A stretch of 64,000 nucleotides of DNA, taken from assembly GCA_022457065.1 (NCBI GenBank), contig JAJGBQ010000005.1:124001-188000 (forward strand). The letters are read 5' to 3'. Below are positions 11,026 through 21,510 of the stretch, in pieces. Every line of letters starts with the position of its first letter. The stretch's first letter is position 1. The translations under genes were made by a program, and so were the position numbers. The stretch comes from Curvularia sp. ZM96 (taxonomy: Eukaryota > Ascomycota > Dothideomycetes > Pleosporales > Pleosporaceae). The notes under the pieces are model-generated. The model was not told where the DNA came from. It worked only from the letters and a program-made list of their open reading frames with translations, and ran no database searches.

Positions 11026-14000
11026 TCATGCACGGCCCATCGCGTGTACAATAAGGACTGGCACGATGATTGCAATCACAAGGCCGATGTTGACAGTGAT
11101 GCCAGCAATAATTGCCATTCTCTTCGACTGTGGGGTGCAGTAGTGAAGATGGCCTTCAGTCAGTGAAGCAAGAATGTCGTCCCCAAAGAAGCGGAAGAGA
11201 ATGATGCATGGTGGAAGTATACAAAATCCAGCAAAGATCAGCCAAGACAGCCGGCGCCTCCGTGCCTCGTCTTCCGCGTTGAGTTTACGTTCTACACAGA
11301 GCAGACGGGGCGAGTATCTATGGGCAACGTCGTTCTGAGAGTGCGCAATGGTACTTCGAGAGGGGGCCGGGTGTTGGCCGAGGCTAGTATCATACGAACT
11401 ACACAGAGGCGTAATTGTATTGCTAGTGGACGGACGATTACCACCGATAAAATGCGTAATGTTTGTGCGCGATGAAGTGTCTGATCGGACATCAGGTGCC
11501 AGAAACATCTCTCGTAGTCTTGTCTGACTGTGTACAGCAGATCGACTGGTGCGACGCGAGCCGCGTACAAAAGTAGTCGAACCCGTAAGCTGCGGACGAT
11601 GCCCATCGGACGGCCAGAGCTCCTGCGACTCTCTCAATGATTTGGAACTGGGAAAGAGAGTTGTTTGAGACGCAGTCCGACTACGCCTAGATCCTGTTGC
11701 AAGTCGAGGCTGGCTTATCCGAGTGACACTGCCAGTAGCTGGGAACGGAGCTGCGTAGAACCCAGTGTACGAAGAATGCTGGCTTTGTCGACCAATGCCC
11801 GAATTCAGTCTCACACCAGACCTAGTAGTGTTTGCGACACTACTAGCTGTCTTGTGCGAACCTGTTGCACGGTGACTTTGAGGAGGATTATTTTGTGAAG
11901 CTGCGGTCGAGAGCGGCTCGAGCGTGTTTTCGCGTACCAGTCTCGTGGAACTGCTTGGCAAGACATCTTTTCCTGGGAAGCTTGCCATAGATGTCGGGTC
12001 TTGATTTTGACGCTGCTGATCCATGTTTGACTGGTGCGTCTGACCCTCTGACATCTCATCGACAAGGATGGTCTCACTCGGACCAGAAGCTAGCAGTTCT
12101 TCCGTCTCCTTGTCACTGAAGGCGTAAAGGTCCTTCTTCCGCAGTGAAGTACTTGATTGCTTTACTGGACCATGTTCCAAAGTGTTGCCCTGAGTAGCAG
12201 AGTTCTGGGCGTCTGGCGCAGTGCTAGAGGCAAACTGTTTGGAAGCTAGTGGAGAGGAAGAAGTGTTCAAAGCCGTGCCCATACCAGAGTTGAGAGTCAG
12301 TTCCGGTGGTGATGATTTAAAAGGATGAGCATGTGCACCGATGGGACTAGGATGGTAGTAGTAGTTTGATCGAGCCGGCGACTGAGGTTGGTTTACCCAA
12401 GATGCAAGTAAACCTCCTGAATTCAGACAGATACCACCGCCCTGTGAGCCCTCGCTACTGCTGTAGTTTGCGATACTATCAAGGGAAGCTCTAGAATCTT
12501 CGCTGTCTCCACCAAGTGTCTCCCATTCTGCACCATCTTGTGGTGCAGCTCCCTCAATATCATACAGGGGCGGCAGGTCCAAGACACGGGTAGTCGTTGA
12601 AGATCTGTTGGTGACAGGCTTGTCTAGTAGCTGGCTTCCTGACCGCCGTCTGGACCATATGGCTGGGATTTCTTCATTGCTTTGGTTTTGGTTTCCTGGA
12701 CCCTGGAAAATCTGCTCAGCATGATCTAGGGCTTCTTGGGGTATGTTGGAAGTGCGAGCATCCGCTTGAGGGCTTGAAGAAGGTCCAACTGGTCCAACTG
12801 GTCCAACTCCTAGTTGCGAGTATGATGAAGAGGGTCCAGGTGGTTCAATGCCTGGTTGCGAGTATGACGAAGAAGGCTCCAGTTTCTGCGCGTGATCAGG
12901 CTGTACCAAGGCTCCATAACGGGAAACCTGCAGGAGGTCCCGTGTATCTCCGTAAGAGTTGGTCGAGTCAGGTACAGTTATGCCGGATTTTCCTGCAGGA
13001 GAGGGAAATTGATGCGAATCAACGTCAGATGCCACTTGATTCTCTCCTAAAGCCTGTGGAGTGGGGCCTTGGGCACCTGAAGTCTTCTCTTGAAGCATTT
13101 GCGAAGCTGTCTCAGTCGTATTATGTGGAGTGTATTCGTCAATCAATGTACTGAGTGCGTCCGCTTCTGGATCAGCTTGCTCCGTCACGTCATGCAGCAT
13201 TCCTGGGTTGTATGAACGCGGAACTTGATGATCCTGCTTGCTAGGGTTGGCGTAATCATCCACAGTGTAGGGGTTATGCTCGTCCGCCAAGTATTCTGCA
13301 CCTGTGATGCTGTATCCTGCGAATGGATTGCCGTAGCTGTTATTTTTGCTCCTGAGGCCGGGATGGTAGGAAGCACGACGATCATCCCCGGTATAGATAG
13401 ACGAGCTTCGATTCGCTGCACTTGTATTGTCAGAATAGGGTTTGGCCAAGCTGCTGCCTTCAGTGAATGGCAACTGCGAAGTGTCATTTCTTCCGATTGG
13501 AATAGAGTAATCGTCTGGTATCATGGATGCAAGAGGTTGTACCTCATAACGGCCTACCGGGTATTCTTGGGATGTCTTAGCCTCGTCTTGTCCGGGCGAG
13601 AAGGCAGGAAGGCGTTCGGGCCATGTAGGGCTAGTGGGTGTTGTGGGTGACATCGAGCCGACTGGAGCATACGAGATCTTGGGCATGGAGGCAGGCAGAT
13701 TAAGCGGTCGCGGGAAGTCCAAGTCCATGCGGATGGTTTCGGTGCTCAGGTTTTGGTTGCGCATATCACGTAGCTCCTCCTCTTTGGGCTTCTCTGAACC
13801 CTTTCCGAGCCTTTGGGTCAAGCTTCGAGTGAGACCCTTGAGCGAGAAACGCGATTCGCGAGCGGGTGATTTTGCAAATAAAGGAGAAGGTATATCAGCA
13901 GAGTCGGCATCGTGCATCGGCGACGTATACGCAGAGGAATTCGGACTGAGCGCGGCGGGCGTTGGAGGAATTGGAAGGTCCGTATCCGACTGACCTGGAG

Positions 14001-15063
14001 AGTCACCCGGGCGCCTCAGAATACCTGCATGCGCTGTACGAAAATCTCCGTACATGGCTCGCTTAGGCGCCATCTGGTGCATTGGTGAGCAAGGTCTTGT
14101 AGAGAATCGAAAATGCCATACCTCTGGAAACTCGTCGTCGGAGGTTGGGACAGCAAAATACTCGCCCGAGTCAAAGTCTCGTGAAGGAGTGACGATATCA
14201 TGCAGTACCAAGGAGTCGCGGGGGTTCACTAGATCGAATGAGGTACCGCGATAATGGATGGTTGCAGGCGTCGCGGGTGGTGTTGCGGGCTTAGTGGCTG
14301 TGAAGTTTCGTGAATTTAGGTATGTAGACTCGCTTTCATCCTGCAATGGAGAAAGTGGAGAGGCAAGCTGATATGGTGGCGTTGGGAATCGCGATAACGC
14401 CAATGGGGGAGGTGTCGTTGTGTGTGCGTCCACTGAAGGCGTGTGCTCCTCAGACAGTTGGAGTGTAGCTGGACGCCGTTGTCGCGCCTGAGTAGACTTC
14501 ACGTTTGCATTGGGGGGAGGGATTGTAACCAAACCTGTGGTGGCAGGCGGTCTCGGCAACCTTTTTCTCGGGTTGAAATAACGTACCTTGCTAGACGAAC
14601 TAGTAGTGGATAGGCTTGATATACTGCCTGTCGGCTGATGAGGTTCAGTCGTCTGCGCTCGCAATGGCAGCTCGGGTTGCGTTTGTTGCTGGAAAGGAAG
14701 CGGTCTCGGCTTGAGCTGGTGCGCCGATTGGGAGAAGTGAAGAGAGCGCTGGGACGGGCCGTAGTCTGACCAAGTCGAAGGCGGCACCGAGGCAGCGCGC
14801 TCAGTGTCGTTGAGTGCAAGCGCAGCAGGTTTCCTCCGAAGAGTTTTTCCTGGAGGCGTCCCCTTTCGGCCGAGTGTTGGCGTATGCTGCTGCTTGCGAT
14901 ATTCGTGGATGGTAAGAGTGTGGATGGGTGTCCGGGAGGAAGCGGAGGAGGCGAGCGAGTGGTGAGGTGAGTGAACTGGCGTCATAGGATTGCCCACGTG
15001 GGTCCGCAGTGACGCCCGATCAGGATCCCATGGTGAATGGGAGTGCGAGTAAAGGGCCGCCAT
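11026..15063 (-). CDS. Large Ser/Pro-rich fungal protein with two C-terminal membrane helices
   Basis: Not recognised as a named family. One uninterrupted 4-kb exon encodes 1345 residues. Residues 1 to about 1265 are Ser/Thr/Pro/Gln-rich, probably disordered, with many basic SP/TP sites. A conserved-looking N-terminal stretch has THVGNPMTPVHSPHHSLASS and IHTLTIHEYRKQQHTPTL. Two hydrophobic segments close the protein at about 1272-1294 and 1316-1343, preceded by RRRR, so it looks anchored by its C-terminal end with the long tail in the cytosol. A small in-frame repeat (GPV, 9-bp unit) lies at 12782-12808. Absence of introns across 4 kb is unusual for this window. Function unknown; a scaffold at a membrane is only a guess. 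Confidence 0.8.
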   Translation of the reverse strand: MAALYSHSHSPWDPDRASLRTHVGNPMTPVHSPHHSLASSASSRTPIHTLTIHEYRKQQHTPTLGRKGTPPGKTLRRKPAALALNDTERAASVPPSTWSDYGPSQRSLHFSQSAHQLKPRPLPFQQQTQPELPLRAQTTEPHQPTGSISSLSTTSSSSKVRYFNPRKRLPRPPATTGLVTIPPPNANVKSTQARQRRPATLQLSEEHTPSVDAHTTTPPPLALSRFPTPPYQLASPLSPLQDESESTYLNSRNFTATKPATPPATPATIHYRGTSFDLVNPRDSLVLHDIVTPSRDFDSGEYFAVPTSDDEFPEVWHFRFSTRPCSPMHQMAPKRAMYGDFRTAHAGILRRPGDSPGQSDTDLPIPPTPAALSPNSSAYTSPMHDADSADIPSPLFAKSPARESRFSLKGLTRSLTQRLGKGSEKPKEEELRDMRNQNLSTETIRMDLDFPRPLNLPASMPKISYAPVGSMSPTTPTSPTWPERLPAFSPGQDEAKTSQEYPVGRYEVQPLASMIPDDYSIPIGRNDTSQLPFTEGSSLAKPYSDNTSAANRSSSIYTGDDRRASYHPGLRSKNNSYGNPFAGYSITGAEYLADEHNPYTVDDYANPSKQDHQVPRSYNPGMLHDVTEQADPEADALSTLIDEYTPHNTTETASQMLQEKTSGAQGPTPQALGENQVASDVDSHQFPSPAGKSGITVPDSTNSYGDTRDLLQVSRYGALVQPDHAQKLEPSSSYSQPGIEPPGPSSSYSQLGVGPVGPVGPSSSPQADARTSNIPQEALDHAEQIFQGPGNQNQSNEEIPAIWSRRRSGSQLLDKPVTNRSSTTTRVLDLPPLYDIEGAAPQDGAEWETLGGDSEDSRASLDSIANYSSSEGSQGGGICLNSGGLLASWVNQPQSPARSNYYYHPSPIGAHAHPFKSSPPELTLNSGMGTALNTSSSPLASKQFASSTAPDAQNSATQGNTLEHGPVKQSSTSLRKKDLYAFSDKETEELLASGPSETILVDEMSEGQTHQSNMDQQRQNQDPTSMASFPGKDVLPSSSTRLVRENTLEPLSTAASQNNPPQSHRATGSHKTASSVANTTRSGVRLNSGIGRQSQHSSYTGFYAAPFPATGSVTRISQPRLATGSRRSRTASQTTLFPSSKSLRESQELWPSDGHRPQLTGSTTFVRGSRRTSRSAVHSQTRLREMFLAPDVRSDTSSRTNITHFIGGNRPSTSNTITPLCSSYDTSLGQHPAPSRSTIAHSQNDVAHRYSPRLLCVERKLNAEDEARRRRLSWLIFAGFCILPPCIILFRFFGDDILASLTEGHLHYCTPQSKRMAIIAGITVNIGLVIAIIVPVLIVHAMGRA
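12782..12808 (+). repeat. Three perfect 9-bp tandem units inside coding sequence
   Basis: GGTCCAACT is repeated three times. On the coding (minus) strand it extends a Gly-Pro-Val run, next to two SSSYSQ-containing imperfect protein repeats. A likely site of length variation. Confidence 0.85.
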
Positions 15064-16600
15064 GTTCAGTTGGCTGGAAGCACGCGATGAATGTCACTGT
15101 ATATTTCAGATCCCAGCCCTGGTCAGAGCCTATCCCTAGTCCAAGGTTGCAAAGACCTTTGGGGTCTTGAGTTGCTGTTTGTCTTGAATATCGAACTTAT
15201 GGAAGCGCTAGCGACTACATGGTGAAACCTACGCCATTTTTAAGGGTCGCAGGTCTCACTTCCGATGAGTCTAGAGATTATGTCAGTCGTGATATTCTTT
15301 GTAGATGTATTCCTAACTAACCGCAACGGCCCTCGGATGTTGACTTGGTCGCAGTATTGACAACGGTTAATTTTCAAAAATCGACCTTCTCCTAACAGAA
15401 TCCCAGATCACGGCAGGGGATTGTTGTTCCCAGGACTCTTGCTATGCCGCACTGACGAGAAGCGTACGTAGGATAAAGCGACACCAAAAGAACCGAAGAT
15501 GCGGAACGACGGCTCAGTGGTAAAGGCGAGAGACAGACACGAAAGAACTACGTTCGAGATCAAACAGCAAAGAAGAGGACGGAATGTTTCCTGGAAGAAG
15601 AAGAAATACAAGAGGAAGGAGCTCTACGCCCCGGCCCGATGAACGAGAGACACGGAAAGTACGACGCTTTCTTGGGTACCTGGGAAGGGCAGACGCGACG
15701 ATAAGACATGATTAGGAGGAACATTTTCCGAAACCCCCGGGTCAGCCCTGAACACTAAGGGGGAACTCGTCATATCAGCAGACCAAGCAATTGCATTGCA
15801 GCCAGGTCTACGACCGTGGTTCATTACAGCTACAGGGCCGTCGTGTGCGAAGACACAGCGATGCAGCGTCGTGGGTGGTTGCCGACGTCTGTACCCCAGT
15901 CTAGCGCATCTCTTGCGCCAGCCAGTCAGACGGCGCAGATTCCTCCAGGCCCGAGACAGCAGACACCACCATCGAGCATCCTCGGCCACTGGTTCCATTG
16001 CGCTGAACACCGGCTAGTCCATGTCATCTCGTTTCCACACGGCACACTCGGGATGCGCTGCAGGTGTCACCAAGCCATTCAGCCACTGCCGGGCCGTTGC
16101 CTCTTCTTGCGACGATTCCGCGCCGCGTAATAGGGACACAACATCAACACAAACAACCAGACGCGCTGATTTACCGGCAGTTGACGCATAGAACTGCATT
16201 CAGAATCAAAAATGCTACATAAGACAGTTACGGTATAGGTAAAAGCCTGTGGAAGCGTTGTATCTAGGAGTTTAATTCAAACATCAAAGTATGGTTAGTC
16301 ACACAGCAGTGGATAGTTGGAGTTCTATGGCCTGTACGTCAGCGCTGGATATTTTGAGGTGCTGGTTGCGTAACTGGGCCGTCGGTCACCTGAGAACTGG
16401 AGGTTCTCCCGAATACACGCTACGCGGTAGGCCTATATTTTGGTACTAATATAGTACTTTTAGGTGGCGATCAAGGCACGTAGTACACGCAGCTGAGATG
16501 CATATCAATGATTATAGATGTTATTCAATGCATGTGTATTTCACGTGACCATCAGATATCCTTCTTTCCAAAGCTTCACCCATTTCCTTCAATCTTTGTG
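15064..16600. other. Intergenic, no gene recognised
   Basis: About 1.5 kb. It contains the promoter of the large minus-strand gene (start 15063) and the 3' side of the next minus-strand gene. Frames around 15624-16200 on both strands lack family motifs and are judged spurious. Confidence 0.5.
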
Positions 16601-17992
16601 TCACCGAGTATAAGTTCGTCTAAACTCTACATCACTATACTCCTTCAGGCGTGTCCGCGATTTTCTGCGTCGAATCGATGGATGCCGCCTTATGTCCATA
16701 ACCTGTGGGGGCGAATACGCAAAGCGTCCCGGGTCAGGGCTCCGAGGAAACCGGTGGTCGAGAACGACGTGGACATTAACATTCTCAGACGCCCAGGTGC
16801 GTCGCTCCCGCTGTCCCGAGCTTCTCGTGGGCGACCGATCATCGTGTGGAGACATAGGGGACCGTTTGGAACGCGAAGGTGGGCGGTCGGTCCCAATGGT
16901 TCTGTCTTCGTTATGTGGCCGGCGGTGTGGCCGATTGTAGTCGGAATACTCTTGTCTCGTCCCCTGCTAGATTTAGTCGGAGCAACAATACATACGGCCC
17001 ACTGAACTTACAGTCGTCGGATATACGGTCCCTGGCATCATGACGTACTGATCCAGCGTATGCATCAGGTCGGCAAAGTTGTAGCCCAGCCCTGGGTGGC
17101 TAGGAAGAAATCGTTGCCCAATGTCGTGGTCGAAGCTGATGGCAGAGTTTTGTGACGGCATGTACTCGGAGAGATTGTTGTACCATTGAGGATATGCGCC
17201 GTACCACGCTGCCACGCTGGCATTGACACTGACCGTCATGTACATATTCTTGACGTCCTTTGGCTTTTGCACAAGCATCACAAAGTCGAACTCGCGCGGC
17301 AACCCGGATCTCTGCAGCATGTTTTCACTGAGCGTCCAGACGGCCCTGGAGTCTTCGATAGTCTGCCCCGACTCGTCTTGCCTTGACCGTATGGAGCCTT
17401 GGATGCTCATCATGTGAAAGACCTTGTAGCTACTTTGCACAGATGCTTTTGGATTCACAGACGCAGAGACGGGAGCTGCCGCTGATACGCCCAAGGAGCT
17501 CGAAAGACTAAAGTTCCATTGGAGGTTTTCCGGTGATATAGCGCCAAACATGAGCTCTGGAGCATGCTTCAGGATGCGCGGATGTGAACGACTCGACCTT
17601 CTCCGAGAAGTAGAGCTGGGGTCTTCGCCATGCAGGGATACTTGGATTTCGGCGCTCTTGAAGCGATGCGCTTCTGGGTCGTGTGGATGAAACACGAAAC
17701 GCACCGAAACAAAGTAGACGTGATTGATCGCGGGGTCATGAAGGACGTCGGACTTGTGGAAGCCGTGTTGCAAGCGGTTCACGTGAGCAGAGACGTATGC
17801 TTTTCCGGGCAGGCGGCGTTCGTAGAGACATATTTGGTTCAGATGAAGGCGCTTTTTTGGGATGTTCGGGTCGTTGGACGCTGGCTTAACAGGTGCTCTA
17901 CTTCTTCTGACGGGCGCATCTGGTTCCGGCTGGTGGACTTCTTCTTTCTCGTCTCCTTTGGCCCGTTTGAGACGGTTCATAAGCGAGTGCAT
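16601..17992 (-). CDS. Conserved-looking fungal protein of unknown function, two exons
   Basis: Not recognised. Exon 1 is 17992-17012; a 45-nt intron (GTAAGT donor at 17011, TAG acceptor at 16967) leads to exon 2 at 16966-16601, phase 0 throughout. The product is about 449 residues. Residues 1-45 are charged. From LHLNQICLYERRLPGKAYVSAHVNRL onward the sequence looks like a beta-rich folded domain with VYFVSVRFVFHPHD, FDFVMLVQKPKDVKNMYMTVSV and AYPQWYNNLSEYMPSQ. Exon 2 adds a strongly basic, Arg/Ser/Pro-rich tail with several RSxS-like motifs. An open frame on the opposite strand (16508-17005) overlaps exon 2 and is treated as a shadow. Divergent from urease, sharing a 523-bp upstream region. 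Confidence 0.7.
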
Positions 17993-18515
17993 CTCAGGTG
18001 GTGTAGGAAGTAGCGGGCCGCCGGAGTCATTCGCACAAGTTGCCTGGGATCAAGATGGAAGGCCGATTTCCAAGAGTCGTCATATTGTTATAGCAGCCAT
18101 GGCTTTGGACGCACAAGTTGGACTGAGCCATGCGGAATCAAGGCAAGGGATTCATTGTATAAATGTCTTCGTGACCAGCAGCTCGTTGGGCATGGTCAGC
18201 CTGGTTCGATTCGACAGAGCCATAGCATTCGGGCACGTAGCGTGTCGTTGTCTTTGTGTGGCCATGTCGCATGGCCATGTGAGAGATGGTGGCCGCCGGG
18301 TGCAGGTGACCAAAACCGACCAGAATTCGTTATCAGCGGCGCGAGGCCTTATCGCAAGCGCCCCCCACAAAATGCCGTAATCGGTGAAGGCTGCAAAGCG
18401 GTTCAGCAAGATTGGGACAGGCCAGAGAATGTGGCTGCGAGAAGGAAAGCAGCGGGACTCTGCATCCTCTTTGTTAGTTTTTCTTGCCAGCGATAAATTG
18501 TAAAGAGTTGGCACC
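17993..18515. other. Shared promoter region between divergent genes
   Basis: The 523 bp between the unknown minus-strand gene and urease. Three HGATAR sites lie in its urease-proximal third. No gene seen. Confidence 0.6.
18330..18496. promoter_or_regulatory. Cluster of three HGATAR (AreA/NIT2-type GATA) sites upstream of urease
   Basis: TGATAA (minus strand, 18330-18335), CGATAA within GATAAG (minus strand, about 18348-18354) and CGATAA (plus strand, 18491-18496) lie within 190 bp of the urease ATG. AreA/NIT2 GATA factors bind HGATAR, often as pairs, to activate nitrogen-scavenging genes. The sites are seen; regulation is inferred. Confidence 0.4.
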
Positions 18516-21303
18516 ATGCAGCTGTGCCCAAAGGAGGTGTGTCACTGGTCGGCATTACTCGTGGTACCTGACCAACCCTGCTAACCATTTGGTAACAGCT
18601 TGACAAGCTCGTCATCTCACAGCTTGGCCTGCTTGCCCAGCGTCGCCTGGCACGAGGCGTCAAGTTGAATCACGCTGAAGCAACTGTATGACGGACGTGC
18701 ACTTGCACATGCTCTGCTAACAGCACCAGGCATTAATTGCAAACAACCTCCACGAAGTACAAGCCCCCCGCCATACCCGCCTGTCCCCGCTCCCAGGCTG
18801 AACGCATACAGCTCATTCGCGATGGCAACCATACTGTCGCCGATCTCATGTCGATTGGCAAGACCATGCTGGGTCGCCGTCATGTGCTGCCTTCGGTTGT
18901 CTCTTCGCTCACCGAGTTGATGGTCGAGGGTACCTTTCCCACAGGCACATATCTCGTCACCGTACACCACCCCATTGCTACCGACGATGGAGACCTCGCA
19001 AGGGCTCTATACGGCTCTTTCCTGCCTATCCCCGCGATTGAGATGTTCCCTCTACCCGATGCGAGCGCATACGAAGACACCAAGCAGCCGGGCGCGATTG
19101 TCGCGGTCAAGGGAGAGAGCGGAATCATCACGCTAAATGAGGGGCGCAAGAGGATCAGGCTCAAGGTGAAGAGTATGGGAGACCGGCCAATCCAGGTATG
19201 TCAGGAGTGTTACACTAGGGCAAAGGGCACGCGACTCATGACGATAGGTCGGATCGCACTACCACTTTATCGAGGTAAATCCCCAGCTACAATTCGACCG
19301 CATACGAGCACATGGATACCGACTGGATATTCCCGCCGGAACCTCGGTGCGATTCGAACCTGGCGACACCAGGACCGTTACCCTTGTCCAAATCGCCGGC
19401 CACCGGGTCATCAAGGGTGGAAACCAGATTGCGTCAGGGTTCATTGAGGACTTGTCGGTGGCTAATGGCATTCTGGAGAGGCTACAGGCTGGAGGTTTCT
19501 TACACGAGCCCGAGCCTGCTGGTGATGCAGCTCACATTGACATATGCACCATGGAGCGACAAGCCTACATTACCATGTTTGGCCCGACCACTGGTGACTT
19601 GGTGAGATTGGGCGCTACCGATTTGTGGATTAAGGTGGAAAAGGACATGACCAAGTACGGTGACGAATGCGCATTTGGAGGAGGCAAGACGCTGCGCGAG
19701 GGCATGGGTCAGGCTGCAGGCCGATCAGACAAGGAAACTTTGGATACCGTCATTACCAATGTCCTCATTGTTGACTGGTCTGGCATCTACAAGGCCGATA
19801 TTGGAATTAAAAATGGTCTAATCATTGGTATTGGAAAAGCCGGAAATCCCGACATCATGGACGGCGTGGATCCTAAGCTGGTGGTTGGAGCCTGTACCGA
19901 TGTCATAGCTGGAGAGCACAAGATCGTAACAGCAGGAGGTATTGACACGCACATCCATCTAATCTGTCCACAACAAGCGCAAGAAGCTATAGCGTCTGGA
20001 ATAACTACCATGCTTGGAGGCGGCACAGGACCCAGCACTGGCTCAAATGCGACAACATGTACGCCTGGTAAGACGCATATTAAGCAGATGCTTCAGGCCA
20101 TCGACCAACTTCCTCTGAACTATGGAATTACGGGCAAGGGCAATGACGCTGAAGTCCTCCCATTACAAGAGCAAGCCGAGGCCGGCGTCTGCGGTCTCAA
20201 GCTACACGAGGATTGGGGATCTACGCCTGCCGCCATCGACGCTTGTCTACGCGTTTGCGACGAGTACGATATCCAAACACTCATTCATACGGACACGCTG
20301 AACGAGTCCGGTTTTGTCGAGTCAACTATCGCGGCGTTCAAGAATCGAACCATTCATACCTACCATACCGAAGGTGCTGGTGGAGGCCATGCTCCCGACA
20401 TCATCAGCGTGGTCGAACATGACAACGTGTTGCCATCCTCAACAAATCCCACTCGACCATACACCCGCAACACGCTGGACGAGCATCTTGACATGCTCAT
20501 GGTGTGCCATCATCTCTCCCGCAACATTCCCGAAGATGTAGCCTTTGCCGAGTCACGAATCCGTGCCGAAACCATTGCTGCTGAAGACGTGCTTCATGAC
20601 CTCGGCGCCATTTCCATGATGTCGTCGGACTCGCAAGCCATGGGCCGCTGCGGCGAGGTCATCCTCCGCACTTGGAACACAGCACACAAGAACAAAGTAC
20701 AGCGCGGTCCACTCAAGGAAGACGAGGGCACTGACGCAGACAACTTCCGCGTCAAGCGCTACATCAGCAAGTACACGGTCAACCCGGCCATTGCACAGGG
20801 CATGAGCCATCTCATCGGCAGCATCGAAGTAGGCAAACTAGCCGATCTGGTTCTCTGGACTCCAGATAACTTTGGTGTAAAACCACAGTTGGTGGTCAAG
20901 AGCGGATTCTGTTCGTATGCTCAGATGGTAAACCACCCCTATCCCTTCTTACAAAAACAGTCACTAACATGTCTAATCATAGGGCGACCCCAACGGCTCC
21001 ATCCCCACCATCGAACCCATGATCATGCGCCCCATGTTCGCCCCGCTCGTGCCCGCCTCGAGTGTAACTTTCGTCTCACAGGCCTCCATCGCCTCGGGCA
21101 CCGTAGCTTCGTACAACCTGCGCAAGCGCGTCGAGCCCGTCAAGAATTGCAGGAATATCGGTAAGCGCGATATGAAGTTCAACGATACGAAGCCGAAGAT
21201 GAAGGTGGATCCGGAGAGGTATACGGTGGAGGCGGATGGAGAAGTATGTGTAGCGGAGCCGGCGGAGACTTTGCCTCTGACGCAGGGGTATTTCGTCTAT
21301 TAG
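18516..21303 (+). CDS. URE1: Urease (single-chain, nickel-dependent)
   Basis: Hydrolyses urea to ammonia and carbamate; cytosolic, needs Ni and accessory proteins for activation. Six exons: 18516-18536, 18599-18685, 18730-18756, 18812-19195, 19248-20927 and 20983-21303, giving 839 residues, the normal fungal/plant single-chain length with fused gamma, beta and alpha parts. The N-terminus MQLCPKELDKLVISQLGLLA needs the first three mini-exons (21, 87 and 27 nt). Active-site residues are all present: H408 and H410 (THIHL), carbamylated K491 (GLKLHEDWG), H520 (IHTDTLNESGF), H546 (HTEGAGGGHAPD), the flap MVCHHL and the aspartate in MMSSDSQAMGR. Nothing suggests loss of function. Probably under nitrogen control given upstream GATA sites. 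Confidence 0.97.
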
Positions 21304-21510
21304 GTTGGAGGTTCTTTCCTTCGCTTTCTTGTCTCTTTTTGTTTCTTCTTTGGATTATATAAAAGATTGGATATCTGCTGCAATGACATGATGATGTCAT
21401 GAGATTGTATATAGTTTTATATTTTATATCTGTTCCGTCGTGCTTCTTGCATGAGGCTGCTTTCTATTCTCCCGAAGCAGGGGTATAAGAGAAGAGCGCG
21501 CTGTCCATTA

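Noticed and set aside
15624..16010. Reverse frame of 128 codons
   Set aside because: No recognisable domain and overlapped by equally long forward frames; no evidence that favours either strand.
16508..17005. Forward open frame of 165 codons with a hydrophobic C-terminus
   Set aside because: It lies antisense to a phase-consistent second exon of the minus-strand gene at 16601-17992 and has no recognisable motif.
19340..19360. tRNA B-box-like GGTTCGAATCG on the minus strand
   Set aside because: It lies inside a conserved urease exon and no cloverleaf could be drawn around it.
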